Below, in pieces: positions 35,039 to 47,805 of a stretch of DNA of 64,000 bases. The notes below the pieces were generated by a model. The model had not been told where the DNA came from, made no database searches, and saw nothing but the letters and a program-made list of their open reading frames with translations. The stretch lies in NCBI GenBank assembly GCA_029817715.1, contig JARUPY010000089.1, positions 868,001 to 932,000 on the forward strand, given 5' to 3'. The stretch is from Melastoma dodecandrum. Taxonomy: Eukaryota; Streptophyta; Magnoliopsida; Myrtales; Melastomataceae. The translations under genes and the position numbers were made by a program. The stretch's first letter is position 1, and every line of letters begins with the position of its first letter.

Positions 35039-36345
35039 ACAAACTATCCTACTAAAGAAAAAGGTAAGGAAAGGGAAAAGTCACAGAAAGGAGCAGAAAT
35101 TAGGCGGCCTACTTTAGCAGTCAAAAGGAGAGAAAAATCAAAGCATCAAAATATTGAATTTTCTTCTTAGAGTGATCGGCCAACATTGACTAAATTGGGA
35201 TTCATTCAGGCACCAACCAAGGATCACAAACAAGCAACGCAGACCCACAACGAGTAATTAATTAAAAGCAGGAAAGGCTGAATCTTTGCACTCACCCAGA
35301 TCGGATCATCGACCCTTCGCCATCCCCATGCTTGAACAGGAACAGAAACCCGCTTCACCTCGATAAAGGAACAAAAACAACGATAAGTCAACAGCCTCTT
35401 GTTTATGCTACAAGCCAAACCCACGTGCAGCAGCAGACTCCATCGAAACCCAACCTAATTCCTGGAATTCGACTCCTTTGTATTTATTACACGGGGATCT
35501 GGGCTCCATTTCGTCTTCATGCTAAAAGGTTAAAAATACTGCAATTATAAAAAAAAAAAAAAAAAAAAACAGAAAGTCGTCCGAGCTTGCTTGTCCTGCC
35601 TGACTTTCCTTCTCAGTTCCTCAACAATTAAATGGGGTCAACTTTAGCAGTCATGAATCTCGGTGGACCGATCAGCATTCATCCGGTTAAGAAGGAAGGA
35701 AGGAGGAGGAAGAGGAATCGTGTCGTTGAGTGGATGCGCAACAATGCTCTTTCCACCGAAACACTCCCTGGTCAAATCCCAAATCTCCAACCGGGTTGTG
35801 TTGGGCCAGGCCCATTTAGTCCAAAGCCGGATCTATCAAGGCCCAAAACAGGAGAAGAACGTCCCACACACACACACACCCCAACTGAACCAGGAATGAT
35901 TCGATTCGTTCAGATGCTAACCAACCATCCACCGTCCTCAGTGGGGCATACTTGAAAAGTACGTGGCGTTGTCACAGGCATATTTCCTAGTTGTGTTTTT
36001 TTGTCAATTAAGGAGAGTGTGGATGTGGCCGCCATCCCTTCTCCTTCTAATTAGATCCCACCAGATTTAAAAAAAAAAGTAGTATCACTTCATCCACTCG
36101 AGGAGATCCGATCAAAGACTGTGATTAGTTCTAATCTCCCTCGATAACGATGATTAATAACAACAAACAGCAAATAATAATTACTAGCCGACGAGCCTTC
36201 CCCGGCCCACCGCATTAAAGTCTCGAAGCTTTTCTTTTTTCTCCCTTTTCTTTCCCCGACGAATAAAATGTATCATTACTAACCATTGGCGAACAAGCGA
36301 ATGATTTATATTTCATATGTTGTGCTCTTTTCTAAATTTTAAGCA
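35039..36345. other. Intergenic region, no gene recognised
   Basis: Upstream of the LRR pseudokinase. Contains an A homopolymer of about 21 bases (35549-35569), an ACACAC run near 35867-35879 and an unrecognised Arg-rich open frame at 35632-35955, for which I see no supporting features. Confidence 0.5.
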
Positions 36346-36896
36346 AAAGACCTCCATTTTGAGTTAATTTTCTATTTTTGTCATTATTTTAGTTTGTTAT
36401 ATAATTTTATCACTAACTTTTATTTTTATTTTGATTTTGGTCATTTTTTAGTTTTATTAAGCATAAGCCAAATAGTCCTTAATAGAGGATTGTCATTTAT
36501 CGATCAAAAATATTAAGAAAAAATGAGAAATGATATTGAAATCAATCGTATGTTTTTTTATTTTAATATAAATCAATTGAATTGGAAGCCGAAGTTGGAC
36601 GATAGTTGCTGATTCTGTAAAAAAAAAATACACAAATTCGATAAAGGTAAGATGATGTTTATAACGGGGAGCTGTTATTACAGGTTAAGTGTGAAATATG
36701 AGGCTAATGAATGCGAGGTTGAAACTCCACTATAATACGATACAGTTCGGCCTATATTAAGACTTTGTTTGGCATTCACTAGAAGAAAACTAAGATTGGT
36801 CAAAATCAAAATAAAAAATAAATATTTATGATAAAATTATATAACAAACTAAGTTAATGGACAAAATAAAAATTTGGCTCAAATTCGAGGCATTAT
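36346..36896. mobile_element. Long-TIR MITE, copy 1
   Basis: Both ends carry the same ~130-base motif in opposite orientation (TTAGTTTGTTATATAATTTTATCA on the left and its complement on the right, then GATTTTGGTCA / TGGTCAAAATC and AGCCAAATAG / TTTGGCATTC). No open frame. A related copy lies 490 bp to the right. Confidence 0.75.
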
Positions 36897-37387
36897 ATTT
36901 TATTGATATTAATATTGAGACCGTCCATGTCATTGATTCAACCCGATAACGAAGGGCTTGTTGCAAAGGGGTTATAAAAAGATAAATCATAGCAAAGCAA
37001 AGCCAAAAAAAGTAGTGGACAGAAGACCAAGAAGTAGTAGGGACTTCATTTGTTTTTTTAACTTTTTGTAGGGCGGAAATGACGTGTTTTTGCCACGGTT
37101 TTGAAAGAATCTTAAAAAGGAGAAGAAAACAAACATCATTCTAATTTTTTTTTCTAAGAAAGAAAGAAAGAAAGAAAATGACTGTCAAGGAAAAAGTTAA
37201 ATTTGACTTGAGAGAGAGGGTTTTTGTGTGGGCGCTCGCTGGTCGACTTTCACACACACAGACAGACAGACGCTGAAGCTCATTTGTCTTTATCGTTACG
37301 TTTATTACAAAGAGGTTGGTTTTAGAGCTTCTTCCTCTCGCAGCCGTCGGCTGGAGAGGAGAAATAGAATAAAGGTAAAATATACGT

Positions 37388-37924
37388 TTATGGCCTCAAA
37401 TTTTAGCCAACTTTCTGTTTTGTCATTACTTAGTTTGTTATATAATTTTGTCACCAACTTTTATTTTTATTTTAATTTTGGCCAATCATGAATTTCTTCT
37501 AGCGAAAGCCAAACAAGGCCTCAATATAGTCTGACCCGTATCCTATAATAGTTGAGTTTCGACCTCTCATTCGTTCATCACATAATCCACTTTATCCGTA
37601 GTAGTCGCCTCCTAATAGAACAGCATCCGACCTTCATCGATTTTTCATATTTTTTGACAACATCAGCAACTATCGTTAACTTCTGCTTCTAATTCACTTG
37701 ATTTGTTCATCAAAATTTTATTAGAGGTTTTAATATTATTTTCCATTTTTTATTTTATTTTTTAGTCGATAAATGAAAATTGTCTATTAAGGTCTGTTTG
37801 GCTTACGCACGATAAAATTTAAGATTGGCCAAAATTAAAATAATAATAAAAATTGAGGACAAAATTATATAATAAACTAAGTTAATGACAAAACAGATAC
37901 TTGGCTCAAAGTTGAGGCCATAAA
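37388..37924. mobile_element. Long-TIR MITE, copy 2 (opposite orientation)
   Basis: The ends read TTTATGGCCTCAAATTTTAG and, inverted, CTCAAAGTTGAGGCCATAAA, followed inward by the same TTAGTTTGTTATATAATTTTGTCA and TTTTGGCCAA motifs as copy 1. The internal CAGCAACTATCGT is the reverse complement of ACGATAGTTGCTG in copy 1, so the two copies are inverted relative to each other. The ends are better preserved than in copy 1. Confidence 0.78.
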
Positions 37925-38788
37925 TTAATATTTTGCCTAGAATAAAAGGAGGAACTGAAACGAGAGAACTTGATTGGATTTCCCAATCATAAAAGATTGC
38001 AATCACATGATGTAGTAATGTGATATGGCAAGTGGCAACTGAGGAGGATTCGTTCCCACCTCCCCCACAACCGAGTTGGTGACAACAGTCCAAGAATCGA
38101 TAACCGGACGGAGGAAGAAACACCAAAACTAATAATAATCTGCATGGATTTGGATTTTGGATGGGACGATGTACTTTAGTTTTTGTTTTTCTTTCCCCTC
38201 CCGGAAACAACAAAAACACCAGAAGTACACAACAATCTTGACGTTTTCCTCCCCAATCCCATTCACATATACATTTTTCCTTGGCTGTCGTCCGAACGTA
38301 TTTCCTGTTTTTTTTTTGTGGTAAGAAGGGATTCTTGCTTGCATAACCACAAGAATCAGTCCCACGTGTCTGAATTACAATCGGGCGGCGACAGCTGGGA
38401 CTGGACGACGAGGGAAGACAAGAGAGAGCGAAGAAGAGATGGCGTCAACATCACTTCTTGCGTCACCCGTGACGTCATCGCGTCGGGCTTGAAGACGAAC
38501 CCCCAAACGAGCAAAAGCGAAATACCCTTCTTCTTCTTCTTCTTCTTCCTCCCATCCTCCACGCCTTCCGTTCTCTTCTTTCATCATACCGTCCGGTGTC
38601 ACGGAAACAAACTGAATTCACAACCGACTCCCCCCCTCAAGAAATCACCCCTAAATCCCTAAATCATCATCCTCATTGGAAAATGCACCCCATGAACGAC
38701 CACAACCAACCGCCCCTCCGTCGCCTCCCTTCTTGATTTCTCATTCCCTGTTTTCTGGCGACATTTTCCTTTTTGGTTCCTGGAGAGT
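37925..38788. other. Upstream region of ABCC10, no other gene recognised
   Basis: Contains a CTT microsatellite (38530-38549) and T-rich tracts. It presumably carries the promoter and 5' UTR of the ABC transporter. Overlapping open frames on both strands are unsupported. Confidence 0.45.
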
Positions 38789-41700
38789 ATGGATGGCCTT
38801 GTTGATGCGTTCTGCGGGGATCACCTCCCGCCATCCCTGTCTCTCCTCCATCCCTTGTCCTGTGCTGGTTCCGGCCTCGTTATAGGATTCGATCTCCTGA
38901 TCGTGGTTGCCTTGTTGTACGGGTTGTTGCGGAGACGCCCCGCCAAGCTCGCGTCGCTTTACTATGGGAGGATCTCTCGGTTGGAGGCCGCTTCCGGGTT
39001 CACCAACACGTTCGTTGGTGTAATGTACTTAGGTTTCGGCGTTTGGACGTTTGCGGAGGAGTTGAGGAGTTCGCGAGGGGTGCTGCCGCTGAATCCGTGG
39101 CTTGTTGATGTGGCTCAGGGTTCGGCGTGGCTGTCCGTGGGCTTGGTGGGGAGTTTACTAGGTGGATCGCTTCCGAGAATGCTGCAGAGGGCCATGGCCG
39201 TGCTCGTGTTCTTGTTCGGGGGTGCTATGTGTATTTTGTCCGTCCTCAATTCGGTTTCTGATGAGGTTTTCTCCATTAGCGTAGTTCTCGAGGGTTTCGC
39301 ATCCTTAGGAGCGGTGTTGTATCTTGTATGTGCTTTCAAAGGATCGAAGCACCGTGCTGAGGAGGATACGAGCAACGAAAGTGGTGATCTTTATGCTCCT
39401 CTGACCGGGGAGGCCGATGGAGTTGTTAAAAGGGGAGGGGAGTCCCGGGTCACACCGTTTGCGAAAGCAGGGATATTTAACAAGGCGTCCTTCTGGTGGA
39501 TGAATGAATTAATGAAAAGCGGCCGGGCAAAACCCCTCGAGGACGAAGATATACCGAAGCTGCGTTATGATGATACAGCGGAAAGTTGTTATGCTTCGTT
39601 CTTGGATGAACTAAGCAAACAGAAGCGGGAAATCCCATCTTCCCAGCCATCAATCCTTAGGACGATCATCAAATGCAACTGGAGAGCGATTCTTGTTTCT
39701 GGGTTCTTCGCGTTGCTGAAAATACTCACTCTTTCAGCTGGTCCCCTACTCCTCAATGCCTTCATCGAGGTAGCCTCTGGGAAGGGAAGCTTTCAACGCG
39801 AAGGCTACATGTTGGCCGTTGCACTCTTTCTCTCAAAGTCGTTGGAGTCTCTCTCTCAGCGACAATGGTACTTCCGGAGCAGATTGATCGGGCTAAAAGT
39901 GAGATCTCTGTTATCGGCTGCCATTTATCGGAAGCAACTGCGGCTGTCCAATTTGGCTCGGTTGATGCATTCGGGCGGAGAGATTATGAATTACGTAACT
40001 GTCGATGCCTACAGGATTGGGGAATTCCCGTTTTGGTTCCACCAGACGTGGACGACCAGTCTACAGCTCTGCATCGCTCTCATCATCCTCTTTAAAGCAA
40101 TAGGGCTAGCGACGATTGCAGCACTCGTCGTGATAATTTTGACGGTTATCTGCAACACTCCGCTTGCAAAGCTGCAACACAAGTTTCAGAGCAAACTTAT
40201 GGCTGCGCAGGATGAGAGGCTCAAGGCATGCTCGGAGGCGCTCGTGAATATGAAGGTCTTGAAGCTCTACGCTTGGGAAATCCACTTCAAGAATGTCATC
40301 GAGAGTTTGCGGAAGCTGGAGTACAAATGGCTCTCGGCGGTTCAGCTGAGGAAGTCGTATAACGGCTTCTTGTTTTGGACCTCCCCGGTTCTTGTATCCG
40401 CCGCCGCATTCACTGCGTGTTATCTCCTCGAGATTCCTTTATATGCCAGCAATGTGTTCACTTTTGTGGCAACTCTTCGACTCGTTCAGGATCCGATAAG
40501 GGCTATCCCGGATGTCATTGCAGTGGTGATCCAAGCGAAGGTCTCGTTCGAACGGATCGTGAAGTTTCTTGAGGCTCCTGAGCTGCAAAATTCGAACTTC
40601 CGGCAGAAGAGGGGTTTTGATGGAGCAGGCCACTCCATCGTGATCAAGTCTGCCGACTTTTCATGGGAAGAGGATTTGGTACATCCGACGTTGAAGAACA
40701 TAGATTTGGAGGTTAAGCATGGTGACAAAGTTGCGATATGCGGAGAGGTTGGCTCGGGGAAATCAACTTTCCTGGCAGCAATTCTCGGAGAAGTTCCGAA
40801 TACTCGTGGAACGGTATGTTCAAATACGGTCTTTGGCGAGTTTCGTTTTTCAAAGCAATGAGTTTGATCCCTTGGATTTACAAATAATCTTTCGTTTAAT
40901 GTTCACAGATTCAAGTACGCGGGAGGACTGCATATGTCTCTCAGACTGCATGGATTCAGACCGGTAGCATTCAGGAGAACATCTTGTTCGGGTCGGCAAT
41001 GGATACTCAGCGGTACCGTGAAACACTTGAGCGGTGTTCATTGGTGAAAGACCTTGAGTTGCTCCCGTATGGCGACCTCACTGAAATAGGCGAGCGGGGG
41101 GTAAACCTTAGCGGCGGCCAGAAGCAGAGGATTCAGCTTGCCCGTGCTCTGTATCAGGATGCCGACATTTATCTCTTGGACGATCCCTTCAGTGCTGTGG
41201 ATGCGCATACAGCCACGAGCCTGTTCAATGTAAGCTTGACTTGGACCATGATTGAGTCATCTTGGGAATCTGACCGCAGTTTTTTTGTAGGAATATGTGA
41301 TGACGGCACTCTCTGAGAAGACGGTATTGCTTGTCACCCATCAAGTCGATTTCCTCCCTGCATTCAACAAAGTCCTGGTGAGAGTCATCCCTTCGGTGGT
41401 GATTGCCGTGCTCATTTTTTAGCCGACTTCTTATTCTGTGAAATCTTTTCCCAACAGTTGATGTCAGAAGGGGAAATCCTGCAAGCAGCCCCGTATCAAC
41501 AGTTGCTAGATTCAAGCGTAGAATTCCAGAACCTTGTACACGCACACAAAGAAACCGCTGGCTCGGAAAGACTTGCTGAGGTCACATCTTCTGTGAAACA
41601 AAGGACCTCCCATGGTGAGATCAAGAAGTTGTACGTGGAGAATCAAAAGACTGTGCCAAAGGGCGGTCAGTTGATCAAACAAGAGGAGAAAGAGACTGGC

Positions 41701-43943
41701 GATACCGGATTGACGCCTTACCTTCAATACCTCAATCAAGACAAGGGATACATATTTTTTGCTCTAGCTGCGATTTCTCACCTTATATTCGTGGCCGGTC
41801 AAGTATCTCAGAACTCATGGATGGCTGCGAGTGTGGAGAATCCTCAAGTCAGCACCTTGAAGCTCATCACGGTGTACTTGTTGATAGCGGTCATCTCCAC
41901 GCTCTTCTTGCTGAGTAGGTCCCTTTCTATTGTCATCCTTGGGATGCGGTCCTCGAAATCCCTATTCTCTCAGCTACTAAATTCCCTCTTCCGAGCGCCG
42001 ATGTCGTTCTACGACTCTACGCCCTTGGGAAGGATACTTAGTCGGGTATGCATTGTACCTCGAAGAACCATTTTGAATATTCGTCGACATGGAATTTGAG
42101 GCTGTTCTTTTTGCCCCTCCAGGTCTCTTCAGATCTCAGCATTGTGGATCTCGATGTTCCCTTCAGCTTGATGTTCGCTCTTGGGGCGACGTCAAATGCC
42201 TATGCCAATCTTGGAGTGCTCGCTGTTGTTACTTGGCAAGTTCTCTTTGTCTCCGTCCCTATGGTGTATTTTGCGATCCGCTTGCAGGTGAGGTGTTTTC
42301 GCCGATCGAGCTTCAGACTCACTTCTGATAGTGATGGGATTTCCTGATTGGAGTTTCATCTTGTCAACAGAGATACTACTTTTCGACGGCAAAAGAACTG
42401 ATGCGGATAAATGGAACGACAAAGTCCTTTGTCGCGAATCACCTGGCTGAGTCAGTGGCTGGAGCCATGTCTATTAGAGCTTTCGAAGAGGAGGATAGAT
42501 TTTTTAGGAAGAACCTCGAGCTCATTGACAGGAATGCTAGCCCTTTCTTCCACAGTTTCACAGCAAACGAGTGGTTGATCCAACGACTGGAGATGCTCAG
42601 TGCCACCGTTCTCTCCTCTGCAGCACTTTGCATGGTCTCGCTTCCTCCTGGAACGTTTAGCCCTGGTTCGTACATCAGCAATCCTTCGAAATCATCCCGG
42701 TTGTGTTATGACCTTCTTTCCATCAATTACACGTCCTTGTGCCATGTTATTTTTGCAGGATTCATTGGGCTAGCATTATCCTACGGCCTTTCATTGAACG
42801 TCTCCCTGGTATTCTCAATACAAAACCAGTGCACAATAGCTAATTACATTATATCGGTGGAGCGGCTTAATCAGTATATGCACATCCCAAGCGAGGCCGA
42901 TCTAGTGATAGAAGATAACCGGCCACCAACCAATTGGCCTGCCGTGGGAAAGGTCGAGATTCAAGACTTGCAGGTACCGACCTGTTCAGGGCATTTTTCT
43001 TATACTTTTGTTCTACTATCAGACTTAAGGAAATGAACACATGAACAGATTAGATATCGACCCGATACGCCCCTTGTTCTACGCGGGATCAGTTGCACAT
43101 TCCAAGGAGGTCATAAGATTGGCATAGTTGGAAGGACGGGGAGTGGAAAGTCAACACTCATCGGCGCACTGTTTCGTCTGGTCGAGCCCGCCGGTGGGAG
43201 AATAGTGGTTGATGGAATAGACATATGTAGGATTGGCCTCCATGACCTACGATCACGCTTTGGAATCATACCCCAAGACCCAACCCTCTTCAATGGGACG
43301 GTTCGATACAATTTGGACCCCTTGGGGAAGCATACTGACGAGGAAATATGGGAGGTAAGGAAAAAGCCATCCGTTGCAATCCCTTGTAGCAGGGAAATAT
43401 GACTTCCTTTCGTTGATCAATTGGTTGTCACCTGCCACAGGTTCTGGGGAAGTGCCAGCTTCGCGATGCAGTGGTTGAGAAACAGAAAGGTCTCGACTCG
43501 ATGGGTAAGACATCTCGCCACATCGATGAAGAGTTAGTTCGGTTACGTCGATTGGAAACTAAATCGGACGTGCTTGATTTGATTATTCAGTTGTCGAAGA
43601 TGGATCGAACTGGAGTATGGGACAGCGGCAGCTGTTCTGCTTAGGACGGGCTCTTTTGAGAAGGAGCCGGGTGCTCGTCCTTGACGAAGCGACGGCCTCG
43701 ATCGACAATGCGACAGACTTGATCCTACAGAGAACCATCAGGACCGAGTTTGCAGACTGCACGGTGATCACAGTCGCTCACAGGATCCCGACCGTGATGG
43801 ACTGCACCATGGTTCTCGCGATCGGGGATGGTAAGTTGGTGGAGTACGATGAGCCGATGAAGTTGATGAAGAGGGAGGACTCCCTGTTCGGTCAGCTTGT
43901 CAAGGAGTATTGGTCCCATTCACAAGCCGTGGAGAGCACCTGA
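38789..43943 (+). CDS. ABCC10: ABC transporter C family, ABCC10/MRP14-type, complete
   Basis: Full-length plant MRP-type exporter (vacuolar or plasma membrane; conjugate transport in the family). Ten exons join in phase: 38789-40813, 40909-41229, 41291-41377, 41458-42045, 42123-42287, 42371-42665, 42759-42973, 43049-43354, 43441-43504, 43591-43943; 1472 aa. Order TMD0-TMD1-NBD1-TMD2-NBD2. NBD1: Walker [10 protein letters not shown] (652-660, split from the next strand by intron 1), LSGGQ (742-746), [13 protein letters not shown]2: GRTGSGKST (1260-1268), signature [25 protein letters not shown]. The relaxed NBD2 signature is usual in ABCCs. All introns are short (61-105 bases). No disruption found. 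ABCC10 versus its closest paralogues rests on overall resemblance. Confidence 0.93.
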
Positions 43944-45091
43944 TGAAATCCCGGAAGAGGGAAACAGAGTTTCCGTAGTCGGAAATCGGTATCACGGGAT
44001 TCAATAAGCCCATTTCCTCTTGTAAGAACATAATCATGTACAATAATGGCTGTAGATCAGGTTAGTTAGCTGTTTAGGGAATTTGGCCGATCAGGCAAAA
44101 TAAATGGACTTCATCTGTGCAAAGGCCAAGTTTCTTTTTCCCTGAAGATCAGATCCGATTCCTGAAGTTGTGACTGATTGTGAATTCAGCTAGAAAAGCT
44201 AGTTTATGTCCGTAAGGATTAAGGACTTACGAGCAAGTATGCAGCATGAAGCTACGTCCCTAGTAAGTGGTCTAGCGATGAGGCGCTGGTGATGCTTCTA
44301 TGCTTTCCGCGCTTGAAGGTTGTGAGTGGACTGGAAACGCCAGATCGGGCTACGTTCCACTCTGTAGGAGCGCAACCTCTTCTCCTCTCTTCACCATTCC
44401 TTGTTCCTGATGGTAACTTTGAATTTTTGTGACTTTAGCTGTGATGATCATTCACAGAAGGGGATAACTGATGATTTCCAAGACAAAAAATGATTAACGA
44501 AGTCAACCTGATTCTGGCGCGAGTGGAAGTGTTGAAAGTAAATGCAAAACATGTCACACTTTCACTTAACGATTTCGAGTTGGTTGGCGTTCGTCGCTTG
44601 TCTGACAACAATAAGCAGTTTATTAGTTTGATTACTCTACTGAAACGATGAATGGTGAAGAAACATCGGAAGATCTTTTGCACATATCTAGCGCTATTAA
44701 GTGTCTCATCTCGTGTTACTTATTTTTTTCAGCCTCTGCTCGATGCCGAACTCTAGTCAGCCCTCTCAACATCGCTCGCAGCACAGAAGCAGAAGAAACA
44801 GATGACGTCGACTCCCAGATATCATCACAATCTCAGCATTCTGACTCCAATGGAGGTGATCCCTCTGATGAATTAGCAGGGAGCGCTCTTAAATGAAAGG
44901 GCAGAGGCTGGTCCTCGTTTTGGATGACGATGATTTTTAGCTGTAGATGTAGTCTGGCCTGCGGCAAAAGTGCGGCTGAATCATGCTTGCGTTCTGGTAT
45001 CAATGTAGTATGTGGGGGTGGGGCGGTGTGGTCGTATCATCTTAACGAATGCAATGAAATTCCCAATGTATTTTATCTGATTTGCAACGGG
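43944..45091. other. Intergenic region between ABCC10 and a lectin receptor kinase
   Basis: Convergent 3' ends. Contains the ABCC10 3' UTR and an unrecognised acidic open frame at 44648-44896 (Ser/Asp/Glu-rich C-terminus), which could be a lost exon but shows no family I know. Confidence 0.45.
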
Positions 45092-47805
45092 CTATCTTGG
45101 TGACATGGTTGAGTAGCTGCACGTGGCATACGACGAAGGGCGAGTCGTCGAGAATGTGTAAGTGCTAGACTGCCCTACCTCCCTCCTCATTGCCTGATAA
45201 ACTTGATCGAGTCCTTCTTCAACCAATTCCAATACTGTTTGTGGCATCGGGGGAGTGCCGACATTCATCGAACCTTCCAGCATCCTCACGACCTCTCCCA
45301 TTGTCGGCCTCGTGAACACGTCGTCCTGAATGCACCAGAAAGCCACCTTCAAGGCTCTCATTAACTCGTCTTCCTTCACCACTTTGCTTAACCGACGGTC
45401 TGCTGCTCTGATCGGCGTCTTGTTCATCATTTCCTGTGAAGTGATCGAGTGAGACAATGCAGCGGTGAAACACATGGAAGAAGAGAATTGAAAATGGTAC
45501 CTTGAAGGCTAAGCTCGGATAGAAGAAGTTATCCACGTCGAAAGCCATGTCGAGGTTTCTTCGACCACCTATGATCTCTAAGAGAAGCATTCCATAGCTA
45601 TAAACATCAGCCTTTACTGTGATTGGCCGATTACTAACCCATTCCGGGGCAAGGTATCCTCTTGTTCCTCTTACCATGGTCATGACTTGCGAATGCTCCC
45701 TCCCCATTAGCTTCGCCAATCCAAAATCGGACACCTTTGGGCAGAAGTACTCATCGAGAAGGATGTTCTCCGGCTTGATGTCGCAGTGGATGATCCGATT
45801 CCTACACTGCTCGTGGAAGTACGCAATCCCCTGGGCCGTCCTCACAGCAATGTTGAATCTAGTCTCCCAATCTAAGAGCCGCACGGTGGAAGAAGCAGGC
45901 GATGGGAAAATCCACTTGTCCAATGACCCGTTCTTCATGAACTCGTATACGAGAAGTCTCTGGGGGCCGTCGGAGCAATAACCGCATAGTCGAACCAAGT
46001 TCATGTGGTGCATTGAGCCGATAGTGTTAACCTCAGTTACAAACTCTTTCTCACCGTGCGGCAGCACTCTCTCGAGCTTCTTCACCGCAACCAGCGTCCC
46101 GTCCACTAGGCTGCCTTTGTACACGCTCCCGAATCCCCCTGTTCCTAGCAACTCCGAGAAGTTGCTGGTGCGAATCTGCAGATCTCGGTACGAGAAATTC
46201 ATCGGAGCACCAGACAAGTGTAACAGCGAGCACTCTATGGATCTCCGCAACTGCCTTCTCTTGCGTACAGAGTAATATAACAAGGCGCAGAGGAGTAACA
46301 GTAGTACAGCCGTGACTACTACGATTGGGATGACAACGTCCTTCGTGGTCGCAGTCAACAAGCTGTCCGATCTGACCTTCACAAAAAGGGTGGACCCGGA
46401 ATCCTCGAACCCTCCAAAATCCAAGCTCCTTAGTAACCAGCAGTAAGGAGTTTCCTCGTCCACGCCCGAAACAGAGGCGATGCACTCGCAGTCTGATAAG
46501 CACACGTCTCCGCACTTCGAAACTGTTTGCCCATCGCTGTAATTTGCTATCACTGAGTCATAGGAGAAGTAATAATTTGTCTGTTCCATGACCGAGATCT
46601 TAAAATCTGACCTCTTGTACTCGGGGCATGATCCCCTCTTGTTCATGGTCCCGTTCCTTCCTCTGGCAAATCCCGGCAAGGGCTTGCACTTTGCGCTGGG
46701 AATGGTTTCATCCAAACTGCAAATGCCATTCCCACAAGTCCCCGCAATGTCGCATGGGTTCGACACCGCTGCCCATTCAGAAACCCACCTTCTCGACCCG
46801 TTCACGTTGTCATCCCATCTATACAACCTCAAGCTCCCATTAGCCTCGAGCGTTAACCTCCGGAGAACCGGACTTCCAGTCGATCCATTCCTGACAGCCG
46901 ACATTAACCCCTTCGCGTCGCCCTCATTTTGGTGAACAAAAACTGCTCCATCAGCAGAATCGCCGTATACAACCCCAAAACTCCCCGAGTTGTCCAGGAC
47001 AGCGACAACATTACCGGTCACGTTCGACATGTCAGGCCCCATCCAGTAAGAGTAGTTCCAGCCGCTGGCATTCGTGAGGGAAGGTAGGCTGTAGGTTAGT
47101 GTAAGGCTGAGAGAATCCGTCTCCTGGACCATCCCTAGTGTGTACTGACCATCCCCATCCGACGGCCGTGACGCCGTGAGCTGCTGGGACACAGTCAATT
47201 GCTGGTTCGGTAGCAACGTGTCGGAAGGGTGCTGGAAGCTCTGCCAGAGCGGATGATCACTCGTATCATTGTACAAGACAAAGTTCCCCGTATCCAACAA
47301 TACCGCCGCCTGGACGCCTAATCCCGAAGTGTTCGATGACCAAACAGTGGAGTTATCGCCATCGATGAGGAGTAGGTCTCCGGATGGACTAAACTCGAAT
47401 GCCGCGGATTTTCCCACAGGGGAGTTTCTACAATAAGAACAACGAAGGTCATCGCAAATGCAATATATCCACAAGCACCCGTACAAAAAAAAAAATTAGG
47501 GGGATGATCTTCTTGCAGGCTTTGGTTAGGGAGGGACGTTGTGGCTTTTTTCTTTTATATTATTACCTGTTGGGAGACCAGACAAGGGTTGTGTCTCCAG
47601 GGAGCTGAGCAAACCATATAGCAAGAAGGTATTCGTTCCCACCTTGACCAGCAGAGGCCGTGAATCCAAAGGCAAAGGTCCCACTGGGGGAAGATAGCCA
47701 TGCCTTGTGTTCCCCGGCGAGAAGCCTCGAGTTGGAGCGTACCTCGCCAGACACGAGGCAAACGAACCACGCCAGGAGGAGGACCGCCGCAGGGGCGGCC
47801 ATCAA
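45092..47805 (-). CDS. G-type lectin S-receptor-like Ser/Thr kinase (At5g24080-like)
   Basis: Plasma-membrane receptor kinase, 835 aa from three exons: 47567-47805, 45501-47427, 45092-45433, phases 2 and 0. Signal peptide (MMAAPAAVLLLAWFVCLVSG), bulb lectin domain spanning exons 1-2 (SGTFAFGF, LLIDGDNSTVWSSNTSG, LLDTGNFVL, WQSFQHPSDTLLPNQ), EGF-like Cys cluster (CDIAGTCGNGIC), PAN-like Cys cluster (CGDVCLSDCECIA), one transmembrane helix (VVIPIVVVTAVLLLLLCALL) and a complete kinase: GTGGFGSVYKG, VAVKKLE, HCDIKPEN (Cys before Asp, a non-RD kinase), DFGLAK, GTRGYLAPEW. Non-RD receptors are often in immunity (family knowledge). A second ATG at 47802 directly follows the first. Very close to the convergent ABCC10 3' end. 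Confidence 0.92.

Noticed and set aside
35632..35955. Arg-rich 107-codon open frame (plus strand)
   Set aside because: It overlaps another frame of the same stretch, contains an ACAC microsatellite in its coding sequence and resembles no family.
44648..44896. Acidic Ser/Asp-rich open frame downstream of ABCC10
   Set aside because: Could be a detached exon, but no family, splice context or partner exon was found.
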